NCBI RefSeq assembly: GCF_030733425.1 | Contig: NZ_JASHIZ010000001.1 | Location: 248,001-312,000, forward strand | Direction: 5' to 3' | DNA length: 64,000 nt | Source: Roseovarius sp. MMSF_3350 | Lineage (GTDB): Bacteria > Pseudomonadota > Alphaproteobacteria > Rhodobacterales > Rhodobacteraceae | Part shown: piece after piece, positions 26,012-35,414 of the stretch | Numbering within the stretch: the first letter of the stretch is position 1 | Layout of the letters: every line of letters starts with the position of its first letter | The notes under the pieces: model-generated | Database searches by the model: none | Told to the model about the DNA's origin: nothing | Seen by the model: the letters and a program-made list of their open reading frames with translations, nothing else | Made by a program: the position numbers and the translations under genes

Positions 26012-26029
26012 AATCCCAAATTTGGGATT
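26012..26029. promoter_or_regulatory. Perfect 18-bp palindrome, probable XRE-cupin operator
   Basis: AATCCCAAATTTGGGATT is fully self-complementary and lies 12 bp upstream of the XRE-cupin ATG (26000), overlapping where its promoter or ribosome site should be. accA starts 80 bp away on the other side. Confidence 0.7.
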
Positions 26030-26109
26030 CAAGCAAGCCCTCACGTGCGAAGTCTGTTGAACCCCCCCGCCATTTCCATATATCCCGTTCGCCAAACAGG
26101 AGCATCGGC

Positions 26110-27072
26110 ATGACCAACTACCTCGACTTTGAGAAGTCCCTGGCGGAAATCGAAGGCAAGGCGGAAGAGCTGCGCGCGATGGCGCGCACCACCGAGGGCA
26201 TGGATGTCGAGGAAGAGGCCGGGGCGCTGGACCGCAAGGCGGCGGCGATGCTGACCGACCTTTACAAGGACCTGACGCCGTGGCGGAAATGCCAGGTGGC
26301 GCGGCATCCGAACCGGCCCCATTGCAAGGATTACATCGAGGCGCTGTTCACCGAATACACGCCGCTGGCGGGCGACCGGAACTTTGCCGACGACCACGCG
26401 GTGATGGGCGGGCTGGCGCGGTTCGGCGACACGCCGGTGGTGGTGATCGGCCACGAGAAGGGCAACGATACCAAGTCCCGGATCGAGCGGAATTTCGGCA
26501 TGGCGAGGCCAGAGGGGTATCGCAAGGCGATCCGGCTGATGGACATGGCAGACCGGTTCAACCTGCCGGTGATTACGCTGGTGGACACACCCGGCGCATA
26601 TCCCGGCAAGGGCGCCGAGGAGCGCGGCCAGAGCGAGGCGATTGCCCGCTCGACCGAGATGTGCCTGAAGGCCGGTGTGCCGCTGGTGAGCGTGATTATC
26701 GGCGAGGGCGGATCGGGGGGTGCTGTGGCGTTCGCCTCGGCCAACCGCGTGGCAATGCTGGAGCATTCGGTTTATTCGGTCATCAGCCCCGAGGGCTGTG
26801 CCAGCATCCTGTGGAAGGATTCCGAGAAGATGCGCGAGGCCGCCGAGGCGCTACGCCTGACGGCGCAGGACCTGATAAAGCTGGGCGTGATCGACTGGGT
26901 GATCGACGAGCCCAAAGGCGGCGCGCATCGTGATCCGACAGGCGCGATGGCGTCGGTGGGCGATGCGATCCGGGCAATGCTGGACGGTCTGAAGGACCTG
27001 TCGCGCGAGGAGCTGGTGCGCGACCGGCGCGAGAAGTTCCTGAAGATGGGATCGACCGGGCTGGCGGCCTAG
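26110..27072 (+). CDS. accA: Acetyl-CoA carboxylase carboxyltransferase subunit alpha
   Basis: 320 aa, standard length. Landmarks are [19 protein letters not shown] at the N-terminus, [59 protein letters not shown] and [17 protein letters not shown]. It transfers carboxyl from carboxybiotin to acetyl-CoA with AccD, the first step of fatty acid synthesis. AGGAG lies about 8 nt before ATG 26110. Its stop overlaps the convergent DUF4149 stop by four bases (CTAG). accD is elsewhere. Confidence 0.97.
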   Translation: MTNYLDFEKSLAEIEGKAEELRAMARTTEGMDVEEEAGALDRKAAAMLTDLYKDLTPWRKCQVARHPNRPHCKDYIEALFTEYTPLAGDRNFADDHAVMGGLARFGDTPVVVIGHEKGNDTKSRIERNFGMARPEGYRKAIRLMDMADRFNLPVITLVDTPGAYPGKGAEERGQSEAIARSTEMCLKAGVPLVSVIIGEGGSGGAVAFASANRVAMLEHSVYSVISPEGCASILWKDSEKMREAAEALRLTAQDLIKLGVIDWVIDEPKGGAHRDPTGAMASVGDAIRAMLDGLKDLSREELVRDRREKFLKMGSTGLAA

Positions 27073-27467
27073 AGCGCGACGCCCAGGCGTATGATGGCCC
27101 ACGCCGCGCTGGCGATGTGGGCCAACGTGATCAACACCGAGAAGAAGTGAAGAAGCTTGAAACGCTTGGAGTGGCCGGCATCGGTCGCTGCGTTGATGCG
27201 TGGCATGAGCGACTGGCGCGCATAGAGCGTGGTAAGCGCGATCACGACGAGGATCACCGTGGACAACAGGTCGGTGAAGGCGGCGCAGACCGCCGCGAGG
27301 GACGCCGTGCCCAGCACGAACAGGTAGAAATGCGGAAAAGCGCGGCGGATCAGGGGGCGGGCCGTCTCTTCGGGCAGGGCGCGCAGCACGAAGGCGGCGA
27401 AGCCGAAGGAATAGAGCGTCATGCCGCCGAAGAGAAGCGCGGTGAGAAGCAGGGCGAGTATATTCAT
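27069..27467 (-). CDS. DUF4149 domain-containing membrane protein
   Basis: 132 aa with four predicted TM segments and the DUF4149 (TMEM205-like) pattern: [20 protein letters not shown] at the N-terminus and [20 protein letters not shown] at the C-terminus. It overlaps ubiG by 4 bp (ATGA), so the two are translated together. Function unknown. Confidence 0.82.
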   Translation of the reverse strand: MNILALLLTALLFGGMTLYSFGFAAFVLRALPEETARPLIRRAFPHFYLFVLGTASLAAVCAAFTDLLSTVILVVIALTTLYARQSLMPRINAATDAGHSKRFKLLHFFSVLITLAHIASAAWAIIRLGVAL

Positions 27468-28183
27468 GTCATGGCCTTCGGTTTCTGCGCGGTGCCGATA
27501 TAGATCACCTGCTTGAACGGCAGCACGCCGAAGGTGAAATCGAGGCGGCGGCTCAGGCCGGTGGGGCCGAGGCCAGTCATCCTGCCGGGAGTGAGGCCGG
27601 CCCCTTGCAGTCTGTTCGTCAATTCATTGGGCTTGATGAACAATTCGGGATCGTGAGTGCCCTTGGGCAGCAGCCCTAGTATGTCCTCGGCCAGGGTAAT
27701 GGTGGCCAGCCGCGAGACGAAGTTGCGGTTGATCGTGTCGTAAAGGAACAGCCCGCCGGGTTTCAGCACGCGGGCGACCTCATGCAGGACCTGTTGCAGG
27801 TCTGAGACATGCTCAAGTACGTCGACGCATACCACGGCATCGAACCTCGCCTCGCCATAGGGAAGCGCCTCGCCGGTGCCGGTGTCGTAGCGGATGGCAA
27901 GGCCGGTTTGCGCGGCATGGCTGCGGGCCACGGCGATCGCCTCTTTCGCCGGGTCGATTCCGGTGACCTGCGCGCCGCGCTGCGCCATGGCCTCGGCCAT
28001 GAAGCCGCCTGCGCAGCCGAGGTCGAGCACGTGTTTTCCCGCCCAGTCGATGTGCCGGTCGAAGTAGTTGAGGCGGGCCGGCACGAGGTTTTTCAGCGTG
28101 CGGACCCAGCGCAGTTCGTCCGACCACCACTTGGCGGCGGCATCGTCGTAGATCTCTTGCGTGTTGCGGATTTTTGCGGTCAT
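27464..28183 (-). CDS. ubiG: Ubiquinone biosynthesis O-methyltransferase
   Basis: 239 aa class I SAM methyltransferase. Motif I is VLDLGCAGGFMAEAMAQ, with the upstream UbiG signature KWWSDELRWVRTLKNLVPAR, then VVCVDVLEHVSDL and GGLFLYDTINRN. It catalyses both O-methylations in ubiquinone synthesis. It runs divergent to nothing close; GntR lies 43 bp upstream on the same strand. DUF4149 follows by overlap. Confidence 0.94.
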   Translation of the reverse strand: MTAKIRNTQEIYDDAAAKWWSDELRWVRTLKNLVPARLNYFDRHIDWAGKHVLDLGCAGGFMAEAMAQRGAQVTGIDPAKEAIAVARSHAAQTGLAIRYDTGTGEALPYGEARFDAVVCVDVLEHVSDLQQVLHEVARVLKPGGLFLYDTINRNFVSRLATITLAEDILGLLPKGTHDPELFIKPNELTNRLQGAGLTPGRMTGLGPTGLSRRLDFTFGVLPFKQVIYIGTAQKPKAMT

Positions 28184-28226
28184 GGGCCGGAGATAGGCCG
28201 GCTGGAGCGTGCATCCAGAGGCGGCG

Positions 28227-28904
28227 TCAGGCCAGCAGCATCTTCAGCCCTTGCGTGACGTCAGAGCGCACGGCGAGGCGCAGGCCCGGTTCATCCCCGG
28301 CCTTGAGCGCCGAGATGATCAGGCGATGATAACGCGGCGGCTCTTTCTGCTGAAGCTTGCCGTAAAGCGCCCGCATCGTCGGGCCGAGTTGCAGCCAGAC
28401 GGTCTCGGCCATCGCCAGCATCGCGGGCGCCTGGGCGCGCAGGTAGAGCGTGCGGTGGAACTCGAGGTTCGAGCGGATGTAACCGACCGCATCCTGATGG
28501 GCGATATGGTCGGTGATCCGGGCGTTGATGGATTGCAGCCTGTCGATCAGCGCCATGTGGGCGCGGGGCAGGGCGCGGCTGGCCAGCTCGACCTCGATCA
28601 GGGCGCGCAGGGCCGCCAGTTCCTCTATCCGTTCGTTGCCAAGCTCGGGCGCGGCGAGGCGGCCAGAACTGCTGACCGTCAGGGCGCCCTCGGCGGAGAG
28701 ACGGCGCACGGCCTCGCGGGCGGGGGTCATGGAGACGTTGTATTCCGCGCCGACGCCACGCAGTGTCAGGGCCTGGCCGGGGCGAAGCTCGCCATGCATG
28801 ATGCGGCTGCGCAACCCGCGATAGACGCGGTCATGGGCCGACCCGGTGGGGGCGGCGCCGGTGGCCGGGGCAATCCCGGCTTCGGAACGCGGCGGAAAGT
28901 TCAT
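28227..28904 (-). CDS. GntR family transcriptional regulator (FadR/FCD subfamily)
   Basis: 225 aa. The wHTH is at about 25-90 (SRIMHGELRPGQALTLRGVG and REAVRRLSAEGAL). An all-helical FCD domain follows, with metal-binding Asp/His positions plausible in RSNLEFHRTLYLRAQAP. FCD regulators sense small organic acids. A perfect TGTGATCACA palindrome lies 9 bp before its ATG and is probably its own operator. Target genes are not evident; ubiG downstream is the only close gene on the strand. Confidence 0.92.
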   Translation of the reverse strand: MNFPPRSEAGIAPATGAAPTGSAHDRVYRGLRSRIMHGELRPGQALTLRGVGAEYNVSMTPAREAVRRLSAEGALTVSSSGRLAAPELGNERIEELAALRALIEVELASRALPRAHMALIDRLQSINARITDHIAHQDAVGYIRSNLEFHRTLYLRAQAPAMLAMAETVWLQLGPTMRALYGKLQQKEPPRYHRLIISALKAGDEPGLRLAVRSDVTQGLKMLLA

Positions 28905-28913
28905 GGCATATTT

Positions 28914-28923
28914 GTGATCACAG
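28914..28923. promoter_or_regulatory. GntR/FCD-type operator palindrome
   Basis: TGTGATCACA is self-complementary, and the wider TTGTGATCACAG fits the T-N-GT-N(x)-AC-N-A pattern of FadR-subfamily sites. It lies between the GntR start (28904) and the stop of the YgjP-like gene. Confidence 0.6.
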
Positions 28924-28949
28924 TTTGCCGCGCGGTCAATCCCGTTGCG

Positions 28950-29639
28950 TCAGTCGAAGCGATAGCGGTGCAGTTCCGCGCCGTTTTCCCGTAGCCAGCG
29001 GCGTGGCGCATCATAGCCGGGGCAGATCCGTGCGACGATATCCCAGAAGGCGCGGGAGTGGTTCATCTCGACAAGATGCGCGACCTCGTGCGCGGCGACA
29101 TAATCGAGCACCTCACGCGGGGCGAGGATCAGCCGCCAGGAATACATCAGCCCGGCATCGTGGGTGCAGGACCCCCATCGCGAACGCGTGTCGCGCAGGG
29201 TCAGACGGGCATATCCGCGGCCGACCGCCTGCGCGTGGTGATCCGACGCCGCGGCCAACTGATCGCGGGCGCGGGTTTTGAGCCAGGCCTGGACGCGCCG
29301 CGGCGCGGTCTCGGGCGGGCCGGGCACGGTGAGGGTGTCGTCGGTGAGTTGAATGCGGCGGCCCGCGCCGGGCGCGAGATGGCGCAGGCGGCCCTCGACG
29401 GGCAAGTCCGATCCGATTCGCACCTCCGTCATGTCGGGCTGGCGCGACAGTTGCGTGCGCAGCCACGCGGCCTTTTCATTGGCGAAGTTCAGTGCCGTGC
29501 GCTCGGCCACGCCGGGGGGCATGGTCAGCGTCACGCGCCCGTCAACGCCCGACACCCTAAGCGAAATCCGCCGTGCCCGCGCCGAGCGGCGCAGGGTCAC
29601 TTCGACCGGGGGGTTGCCGGGCAGAACATATTGCCCCAT
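28950..29639 (-). CDS. YgjP/SprT-like M48-type metallopeptidase
   Basis: 229 aa. The zinc site is AAHEVAHLVEMNHSRAFWD (HExxH plus a distal His), preceded by DTRSRWGSCTHDAGLMYSWR, the hallmark of YgjP-like DUF45 proteins. No TM or signal peptide. ATG 29639 (MGQYVLPGNPP) is the only good start in this part of the frame. A cytoplasmic metalloprotease of unknown substrate. Confidence 0.9.
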   Translation of the reverse strand: MGQYVLPGNPPVEVTLRRSARARRISLRVSGVDGRVTLTMPPGVAERTALNFANEKAAWLRTQLSRQPDMTEVRIGSDLPVEGRLRHLAPGAGRRIQLTDDTLTVPGPPETAPRRVQAWLKTRARDQLAAASDHHAQAVGRGYARLTLRDTRSRWGSCTHDAGLMYSWRLILAPREVLDYVAAHEVAHLVEMNHSRAFWDIVARICPGYDAPRRWLRENGAELHRYRFD

Positions 29640-29753
29640 ATGCCGCTCACCTCTTGCAGCGCCGCGTTGCGCTTTATGCCTTTGACACCTGATACGTCTT
29701 ATGGCAGGGGACGTCGAACGCCTGCAAGTCCACAGACACCGAAGGGGATAAGG

Positions 29754-30077
29754 ATGCCCAAGGAAGAATGGGGTGTGAAGCGCGTCTGCCCGACGACCGG
29801 CAAACGGTTTTACGACCTGAACAAAGACCCGATCGTCAGCCCCTATACCGGGGAGGTGGTCGAGATGCATTCCGGCAAGAGCCGGTCCATCACCGCCGAC
29901 GCGGAAGATGCCGAGACCAAGAAGATGAAGGGTAACGATGTCGACGAGGAAATCCTCGACGATGATGACGACGTCGATGTCGACCTGGGCGATGATGTTC
30001 TGGAAGACGATGACGATGATGACAACGTCTCGCTCGACGATATCGCCGACGTCGCGTCGGAGGACGACGAGAGCTGA
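29754..30077 (+). CDS. TIGR02300 family protein with acidic tail
   Basis: 107 aa. The N-terminal 35 residues are highly conserved in alphaproteobacteria: EEWGVKRVCPTTGKRFYDLN followed by KDPIVSPYTGE. The rest (about 60-107) is almost entirely Asp and Glu. GAAGGGGATAAGG lies just before ATG 29754. It may bind a basic partner such as a nucleic-acid-binding protein, but no function is established. Followed by a hairpin and tRNA-Ala. Confidence 0.92.
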   Translation: MPKEEWGVKRVCPTTGKRFYDLNKDPIVSPYTGEVVEMHSGKSRSITADAEDAETKKMKGNDVDEEILDDDDDVDVDLGDDVLEDDDDDDNVSLDDIADVASEDDES

Positions 30078-30092
30078 ACCAAGTTGTGACGG

Positions 30093-30118
30093 GGCGGGAT
30101 TTTCCACTTGATCCCGCC
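30093..30118 (+). terminator. Hairpin after the TIGR02300 gene
   Basis: GGCGGGAT and ATCCCGCC pair around a 10-nt loop. Only a weak T-rich stretch follows. It overlaps the suspected tRNA-Ala promoter. Confidence 0.5.
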
Positions 30119-30136
30119 TGCCGCTTTACCTAGAAG
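30108..30136 (+). promoter_or_regulatory. Possible tRNA-Ala promoter
   Basis: TTGATC (30108-30113), a 17-bp spacer and TAGAAG (30131-30136), about 37 bp before the mature tRNA 5' end. Confidence 0.35.
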
Positions 30137-30173
30137 GCGGCGAATGACGGGCCCGGCGACGGGCCATCTGTCC

Positions 30174-30249
<76 letters not shown>

Positions 30250-30431
30250 TCCCCTCGATTTGAACATACGATTTACGCAGATAGTTGTCGTGAACGGGTT
30301 GCAGAAGCGCCGCCCTGTCGGAGGAGGCACTGTCCTGCTGGCCGGACTTGGCGGAACCTTGACCGAGTGCGCACGTTGACCGGAGAGGCTTGCGGGCATC
30401 GCAGGCCGTAACCCGTGAAAGGAGCGTTCCG

Positions 30432-30548
30432 ATGTTTCTGCTGCATTTGGTCGTGGTGGCCCTGGCCCGCCTCGGCGCACCCCTACAACCGCAGAAAGCC
30501 CTGCCCGCGCGGATGCGTATCGGCGCAGGCCGCGACGCGCCGCGGTGA
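30432..30548 (+). CDS. Putative 38-aa leader ORF coupled to DUF4112
   Basis: ATG 30432 is preceded by AAAGGAG at ideal distance. It opens 38 codons with a hydrophobic start (MFLLHLVVVALARLGAPL) and an Arg-rich end. Its TGA (30546-30548) overlaps the GTG of the DUF4112 gene (30545). The strong ribosome site belongs to this ORF and not to the GTG, so it may be a translated leader that delivers ribosomes to DUF4112. No homologue is recognised. Confidence 0.4.
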   Translation: MFLLHLVVVALARLGAPLQPQKALPARMRIGAGRDAPR

Positions 30549-30922
30549 CTGCAGCCGACCGGACGGCTCGGTTGGACCGACTGGACCGGATGGCCAGGAC
30601 CCTGGACACCAAGTTCCGGCTTCCGGTGCTGGGCGTTCCAGTGGGTTGGGATTCGATCCTCGGGCTGATACCGGGGCTTGGCGATTTGGTCACTGTCGGA
30701 CCGGGTGCCTGGATGATTCTCGAAGGACACCGGATGGGCGCGCGCAAACGCGTTCTGGGACGAATGGCGCTGAACACCGGCATCGACACGGTTCTGGGCG
30801 GTATTCCGTTACTGGGCGATGCCTTCGACCTGTTCTTCAAATCCCACCGTCGCAACGTTGCGTTGCTGCGGCGTGAACTGGACGTCCTGCCCTCCACGGA
30901 TCAGCGCGCGGCCTCCTTGTAA
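30545..30922 (+). CDS. DUF4112 domain-containing protein
   Basis: 125 aa. The DUF4112 pattern is LDTKFRLPVLGVPVGWDSI and LGLIPGLGDLVTVGPGAWMI, then a second half repeating it (GIDTVLGGIPLLGDAFDLFF). Two hairpin-like membrane-associating segments result. The start is GTG 30545, overlapping the stop of a small upstream ORF. Function unknown; widespread in roseobacters. Confidence 0.85.
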   Translation: MTAADRTARLDRLDRMARTLDTKFRLPVLGVPVGWDSILGLIPGLGDLVTVGPGAWMILEGHRMGARKRVLGRMALNTGIDTVLGGIPLLGDAFDLFFKSHRRNVALLRRELDVLPSTDQRAASL

Positions 30923-31029
30923 CGGATCCGACCCGGCTCTCGGGCGCACCGCGCCAGAGCCGTTCTGGCAGAAAATCGCGATGGTTGGCGCGCCCGTTAT
31001 CCGCTAGGCTTGTCGCGTCAGGAGATCGC

Positions 31030-34000
31030 ATGGCAGAGCACGGAGACTTCCCTATTGTCGGTATCGGTGCCTCGGCCGGTGGGCTGGACGCCTACAAGCG
31101 ATTTTTGCACGCATTGCCGGACGATACAGGCGCCGCATTCATCCTTATTCAGCACCTGGACCCGAACCATCCCAGCATGATGGCGGACCTGTTGACGCGG
31201 CAGACCGCGATGACCGTGGTGCAGGCCGAGGATGACATGCTGCTGGCGCGCGACACCGTCTACGTCATTCCGCCAGGCAAATTCATTCGCCTGATCGACC
31301 GCAAGCTCAGCCTCGATGCACCGGTCGAGGAAAATGGGATACGGATGGCGATCGACTATTTCTTCCGATCGCTGGCAGAGGAGCGTGGGGAGAAGGCGAT
31401 CGGCATCGTGCTGTCGGGCACCGGCAGCGACGGGACCTTGGGACTGCGCGAGATCAAGGCGGCCGGCGGCATGGTGATGGCACAGGATCCGAACGAGGCG
31501 GAGCACGACGGGATGCCGCGCAGCGCCGTCAGTACAGGATTGGTGGATTTCGTTCTGCCGGTAGCGGAGATGCCGGAGCGGCTGAAACAGTTCTTTCAGC
31601 ATCCCTATCTGCGCGAGCCCAATGAGGCCGAAACGCCGCTGTCGCAGCAAGCGCCTGACGGGTACAACGAGGTTCTGCGGCTGTTGCGGTCGCAGACCGA
31701 GTATGACTTTCGCGACTACAAGCGCGGCACGGTCGAGCGGCGCATACAGCGGCGCATGGGGCTGGGCCAGTTCCGGGAACTGTCGGACTATGTGGAACAC
31801 CTGAACGAGACACCCGAGGAGGTGCACAGCCTGTTCCGTGACCTATTGATCGGTGTTACCCGCTTTTTCCGCGAGCCCGACGTCTGGGAGGTGCTTGCCG
31901 ACAAGGTGATAGAGCCGATGCTGGATGGCAAGAACACCAAAGACGGAATACGTGCCTGGGTACCGGGATGCGCCAGCGGGGAAGAGGCCTATACCCTTGC
32001 CATGACGATCTTTGATCGGCTGGACAGACGCCGCGCCGATCTTCCGGTCCAGGTGTTTGCCACCGATCTCAATTCGCGGGCCATCGACGTGGCCCGGACC
32101 GGGCGATACCCGGTCGCAGCGCTGCCGGACATACCCGAGCCGATGCGGCGCAGTTTCGTCACCGAGGAGGACGAGACGTTCCAGGTCAGCAAGCGGCTGC
32201 GCGAAACCGTGGTCTTTGCGACGCAGAACGTGATTTCGGACCCACCCTTTTCGCGACTGGACATCATCAGTTGCCGTAACGTGATGATCTATCTCGAACC
32301 CGACGTACAGCAGCGGATGATCGAGATGTTCCACTTCGCGCTGAACGAGAACGGGCACCTGCTCTTGGGCAATTCCGAGAATGCGGAGCGGCCCGGGCGG
32401 TTGTTCTCGCCGGTCGAGAAAAGCAGCCGGATCTATCGCAAGGCGATCAACAGCCGGGTCCGGCCGGGAAAGTTCCCGGTTCCGCCGAGCGGGACGCAAG
32501 ACGGAATGAAACTGCCGTCGCGCACGCGCTCTTTCGCCCCGGTGGCCGAGACCGCACGGCGCCAGCTTATGGAGCGTTTCGTGCCGCCCTGCGTGGTGAT
32601 CAGCAGCAGCATGGAGGCGCTCTATTTTCACGGAGCGGTGCGTGACTATCTGCAGTTTCCGGATGGCGAGCAGACGAGCCGACTGTCGGATATCGTTGTG
32701 CCCGAACTGCGCGGCAAGCTGCGCACGGTGCTAAATACCTTGCGGACGGGGGGCAAGGAGGCGGAGGCGTTGGCGCTGAACGTGCCGCGCGGAGACGGCC
32801 AGATCAGTGTCCGGATCCTTGCCGAAGCTGTCGTCGGCGACGACGGCGAGCGGACCTACCTTGTCTGTTTCAAAGATGCCTCTGACGTGCGTGACACGGA
32901 TGCCGAGGACGCCGCACGAGCCAAGGCGCTTAAAGAGGCCGGGCCGGACGAGCGGGATGCGGTGGAAACGCTGGAATACGAACTGCAATCCACTCGCGAA
33001 GACCTGCAATCGATCATCGAAGAGATGGAGACCTCGAACGAAGAGCTCAAGGCGTCGAACGAAGAAGTCATGAGCATGAACGAGGAGCTTCAGTCGACCA
33101 ACGAGGAGTTGGAGACGTCGCGCGAAGAACTGCAATCGCTCAATGAGGAACTGTCGACCGTCAACAACCAGCTCGAGGACAAGATCGAGGAACTGGAGGA
33201 GACCAACAACGACCTCAACAACCTGCTGACCTCGATCGACATTGGCGTGATTTTCCTGGATACCGACCTGCTGATCCGGCGGTTCACCCCGGCGATGAAG
33301 GACGTGATGCGCATCATCGACGGCGATGTCGGTCGCCCGGTCGAGGATATCGTGATGCGGGTGCAGGACCCGGACCTGATAGAGGATGCGCGCACCTGCC
33401 TTGAAAAGCTCACGGACATGGAAGCGGAGATCAGCACCGACGACGGCAGGCACCGCATTCGGCGCCTGCGCCCCTACCGCACCTCGGAGAACGCGATCCA
33501 GGGCGTGGTCGTTAGCTATACCGACGTCACCAACCTGCAAAAAGCGCGGGCCGCCGCGCGCCGACGTGAGGCGCAGCAGGAGGCGGTGGCCGAACTGGGC
33601 CGGGCCGCTCTTTCGGGGGCGGATCTTCAGGACGTGTTTGACATGGCGGTGCGCGAGTTGTCCGAGCACATGGGCGCGCGGTATACCAAGGTGCTTCAAC
33701 TTGACCCCGGCGGCGGATATCTGACGCTGCGCGCCGGTGTGGGCTGGACCGAAGCGACGGTGGGGGAATCCACCGTCGGCTCGGGCGTCGAGAGTCAGGC
33801 GGGGTATACCCTGCAACAGCGCGGCGCCGTGGTTGTGCGCGACTTTCGCGAGGAGAAGCGGTTTACCGCGCCAAGGCTGCTGAAAGACCACCACATCCTT
33901 TGCGGTGCAAGCGTGATCATCGGACCGAATGACGCGCCCTGGGGCGTTCTGGGGGTGCATGAAAGCGACTTTGACCGCTGCAGCTTCAACGCCGACGACA

Positions 34001-35391
34001 TCAATTTTCTTCAGGCGGTCTCGAATGTTCTGTGGCTGGTTATCGCGCGGGGCCGGGCGTTGGACAACATCGAGGAGGAGCGACGGCAGTTGCGCGACAT
34101 GGCTGACAGCCTTCCGATCCTGTTCGCGGTGATAGATGCCGACCAGCGCTACGAGTTCGTCAACAAGGCCTACGAGTTCTGGGGGCGGACGGCCGAAGAG
34201 ATCGAAGGGATGCGGGTTTCGGATCTGGTCAATCCCGACGCCTACGAGACCATTGCGCCCTACGTCGCCAACGCGCTGCGCGGCGAGGTGCAGAACTTCG
34301 AGGTGAGGATCGGCCCGGCGTCGAGCGACAACCGTCGCGATGTGCTGGTCAGCTATGCCCCGCGACGGGATGCGGCGGGTGCGGTGACGGGGTTCTATTC
34401 CGCCGCGCTTGATGTGACCGAGCGCAAGCGATTGGAGCGCGACCTTGCGGAGCGATTCGACCAGTATCGCACGTTGGGTGAATCGATTCCGTTTGGTGTG
34501 TGGATCAACGATGCGGAGGGCAAGCTGACCTATGTAAGCCCGGCCTTTCTGGACCTGGTCGGCAAGACGCTGGAAGAGGCCAGGGCCGGAGGCCTGAGCG
34601 ATAGTGTCGCCCCGGCGATGCGCCAGGAGGTTCAGGAATTGTGGCGGGAAACCTTGCGGACGGGAACGCCCTGGGAACGCGAACTGGACATCATCGGCAA
34701 GGACGGGAAGACCTATCACACACTGGCCCTTGGACGACCGATCCGCGATGCCTCGGGGCGGATCACCTCGTGGGTTGGCCTGAACCTCGATATCACCGAT
34801 CGCAAGGCGGAGGCGCAAAGGCTGGCGGTCATCTCGGCCGAACTCGATCACCGGGTGAAGAATATCCTGGCCACGGTCTCGACCATCTCGCGGATGACCG
34901 GGCGGTCGTCGAAAACCCTAGAGGAGTACCGCGATGCGCTTCAGGCGCGTATCCGGGCGATGGCGGCGGCACACCGGCAACTGGCGGATGCCAAGTGGCA
35001 GGGCATGTCGCTGAAGCAACTGATCGAGACCGAGATCGACCCGTATCGCGCGAGCCGTATCGATGCGATCCACCTGGGCGGCCCCTACGTGGAGTTGCCC
35101 CCGGGTCTCGTGCAGACGCTGGCGCTGGGATTTCACGAGTTGACGACGAATTCCAGCAAATACGGCGCCTTGTCGAGCGAGGACGGACGACTGGACATCA
35201 CCTGGAAGACCGAGGGTGGTTTGCAGATAGACTGGATCGAATCCGGCCTTACGGGCGTTGAGGCACCGACGACGAGTGGTTTTGGCACCACCTTGCTGAC
35301 GCGCATCCTTGCAGCGCAAGGCGCGGCAGTGACAATAGACTATCGCGACACGGGTATTCATGTCAGGATATCCCTCGCAGATTTGGCGTGA
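31030..35391 (+). CDS. CheB-CheR-PAS-GAF-PAS-PAS-HWE histidine kinase fusion
   Basis: 1453 aa. CheB methylesterase domain (about 5-190) without receiver: GIGASAGG (Ser15), IQHLDPNHPS and SGTGSDGTLG give the Ser-His-Asp triad. CheR methyltransferase (about 205-480): SAM motif WVPGCASGEEAYTLAM. Coiled coil of heptads (about 640-740, NEELQSTNEELETSREELQS), PAS (about 740-840), GAF (about 850-1015), two PAS (about 1020-1265). C-terminal HWE kinase with ELDHRVKNILATV (His1274), N-box FHELTTNSSKYGAL and WIESGL. AGGAG lies 5 nt before ATG 31030. Soluble. A cognate receiver follows at 35415. Probably a multi-input stress or light/redox kinase; the signal is unknown. Confidence 0.93.
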   Translation: MAEHGDFPIVGIGASAGGLDAYKRFLHALPDDTGAAFILIQHLDPNHPSMMADLLTRQTAMTVVQAEDDMLLARDTVYVIPPGKFIRLIDRKLSLDAPVEENGIRMAIDYFFRSLAEERGEKAIGIVLSGTGSDGTLGLREIKAAGGMVMAQDPNEAEHDGMPRSAVSTGLVDFVLPVAEMPERLKQFFQHPYLREPNEAETPLSQQAPDGYNEVLRLLRSQTEYDFRDYKRGTVERRIQRRMGLGQFRELSDYVEHLNETPEEVHSLFRDLLIGVTRFFREPDVWEVLADKVIEPMLDGKNTKDGIRAWVPGCASGEEAYTLAMTIFDRLDRRRADLPVQVFATDLNSRAIDVARTGRYPVAALPDIPEPMRRSFVTEEDETFQVSKRLRETVVFATQNVISDPPFSRLDIISCRNVMIYLEPDVQQRMIEMFHFALNENGHLLLGNSENAERPGRLFSPVEKSSRIYRKAINSRVRPGKFPVPPSGTQDGMKLPSRTRSFAPVAETARRQLMERFVPPCVVISSSMEALYFHGAVRDYLQFPDGEQTSRLSDIVVPELRGKLRTVLNTLRTGGKEAEALALNVPRGDGQISVRILAEAVVGDDGERTYLVCFKDASDVRDTDAEDAARAKALKEAGPDERDAVETLEYELQSTREDLQSIIEEMETSNEELKASNEEVMSMNEELQSTNEELETSREELQSLNEELSTVNNQLEDKIEELEETNNDLNNLLTSIDIGVIFLDTDLLIRRFTPAMKDVMRIIDGDVGRPVEDIVMRVQDPDLIEDARTCLEKLTDMEAEISTDDGRHRIRRLRPYRTSENAIQGVVVSYTDVTNLQKARAAARRREAQQEAVAELGRAALSGADLQDVFDMAVRELSEHMGARYTKVLQLDPGGGYLTLRAGVGWTEATVGESTVGSGVESQAGYTLQQRGAVVVRDFREEKRFTAPRLLKDHHILCGASVIIGPNDAPWGVLGVHESDFDRCSFNADDINFLQAVSNVLWLVIARGRALDNIEEERRQLRDMADSLPILFAVIDADQRYEFVNKAYEFWGRTAEEIEGMRVSDLVNPDAYETIAPYVANALRGEVQNFEVRIGPASSDNRRDVLVSYAPRRDAAGAVTGFYSAALDVTERKRLERDLAERFDQYRTLGESIPFGVWINDAEGKLTYVSPAFLDLVGKTLEEARAGGLSDSVAPAMRQEVQELWRETLRTGTPWERELDIIGKDGKTYHTLALGRPIRDASGRITSWVGLNLDITDRKAEAQRLAVISAELDHRVKNILATVSTISRMTGRSSKTLEEYRDALQARIRAMAAAHRQLADAKWQGMSLKQLIETEIDPYRASRIDAIHLGGPYVELPPGLVQTLALGFHELTTNSSKYGALSSEDGRLDITWKTEGGLQIDWIESGLTGVEAPTTSGFGTTLLTRILAAQGAAVTIDYRDTGIHVRISLADLA

Positions 35392-35414
35392 GACCGCGCC
35401 GGGAAGGACCGGTA

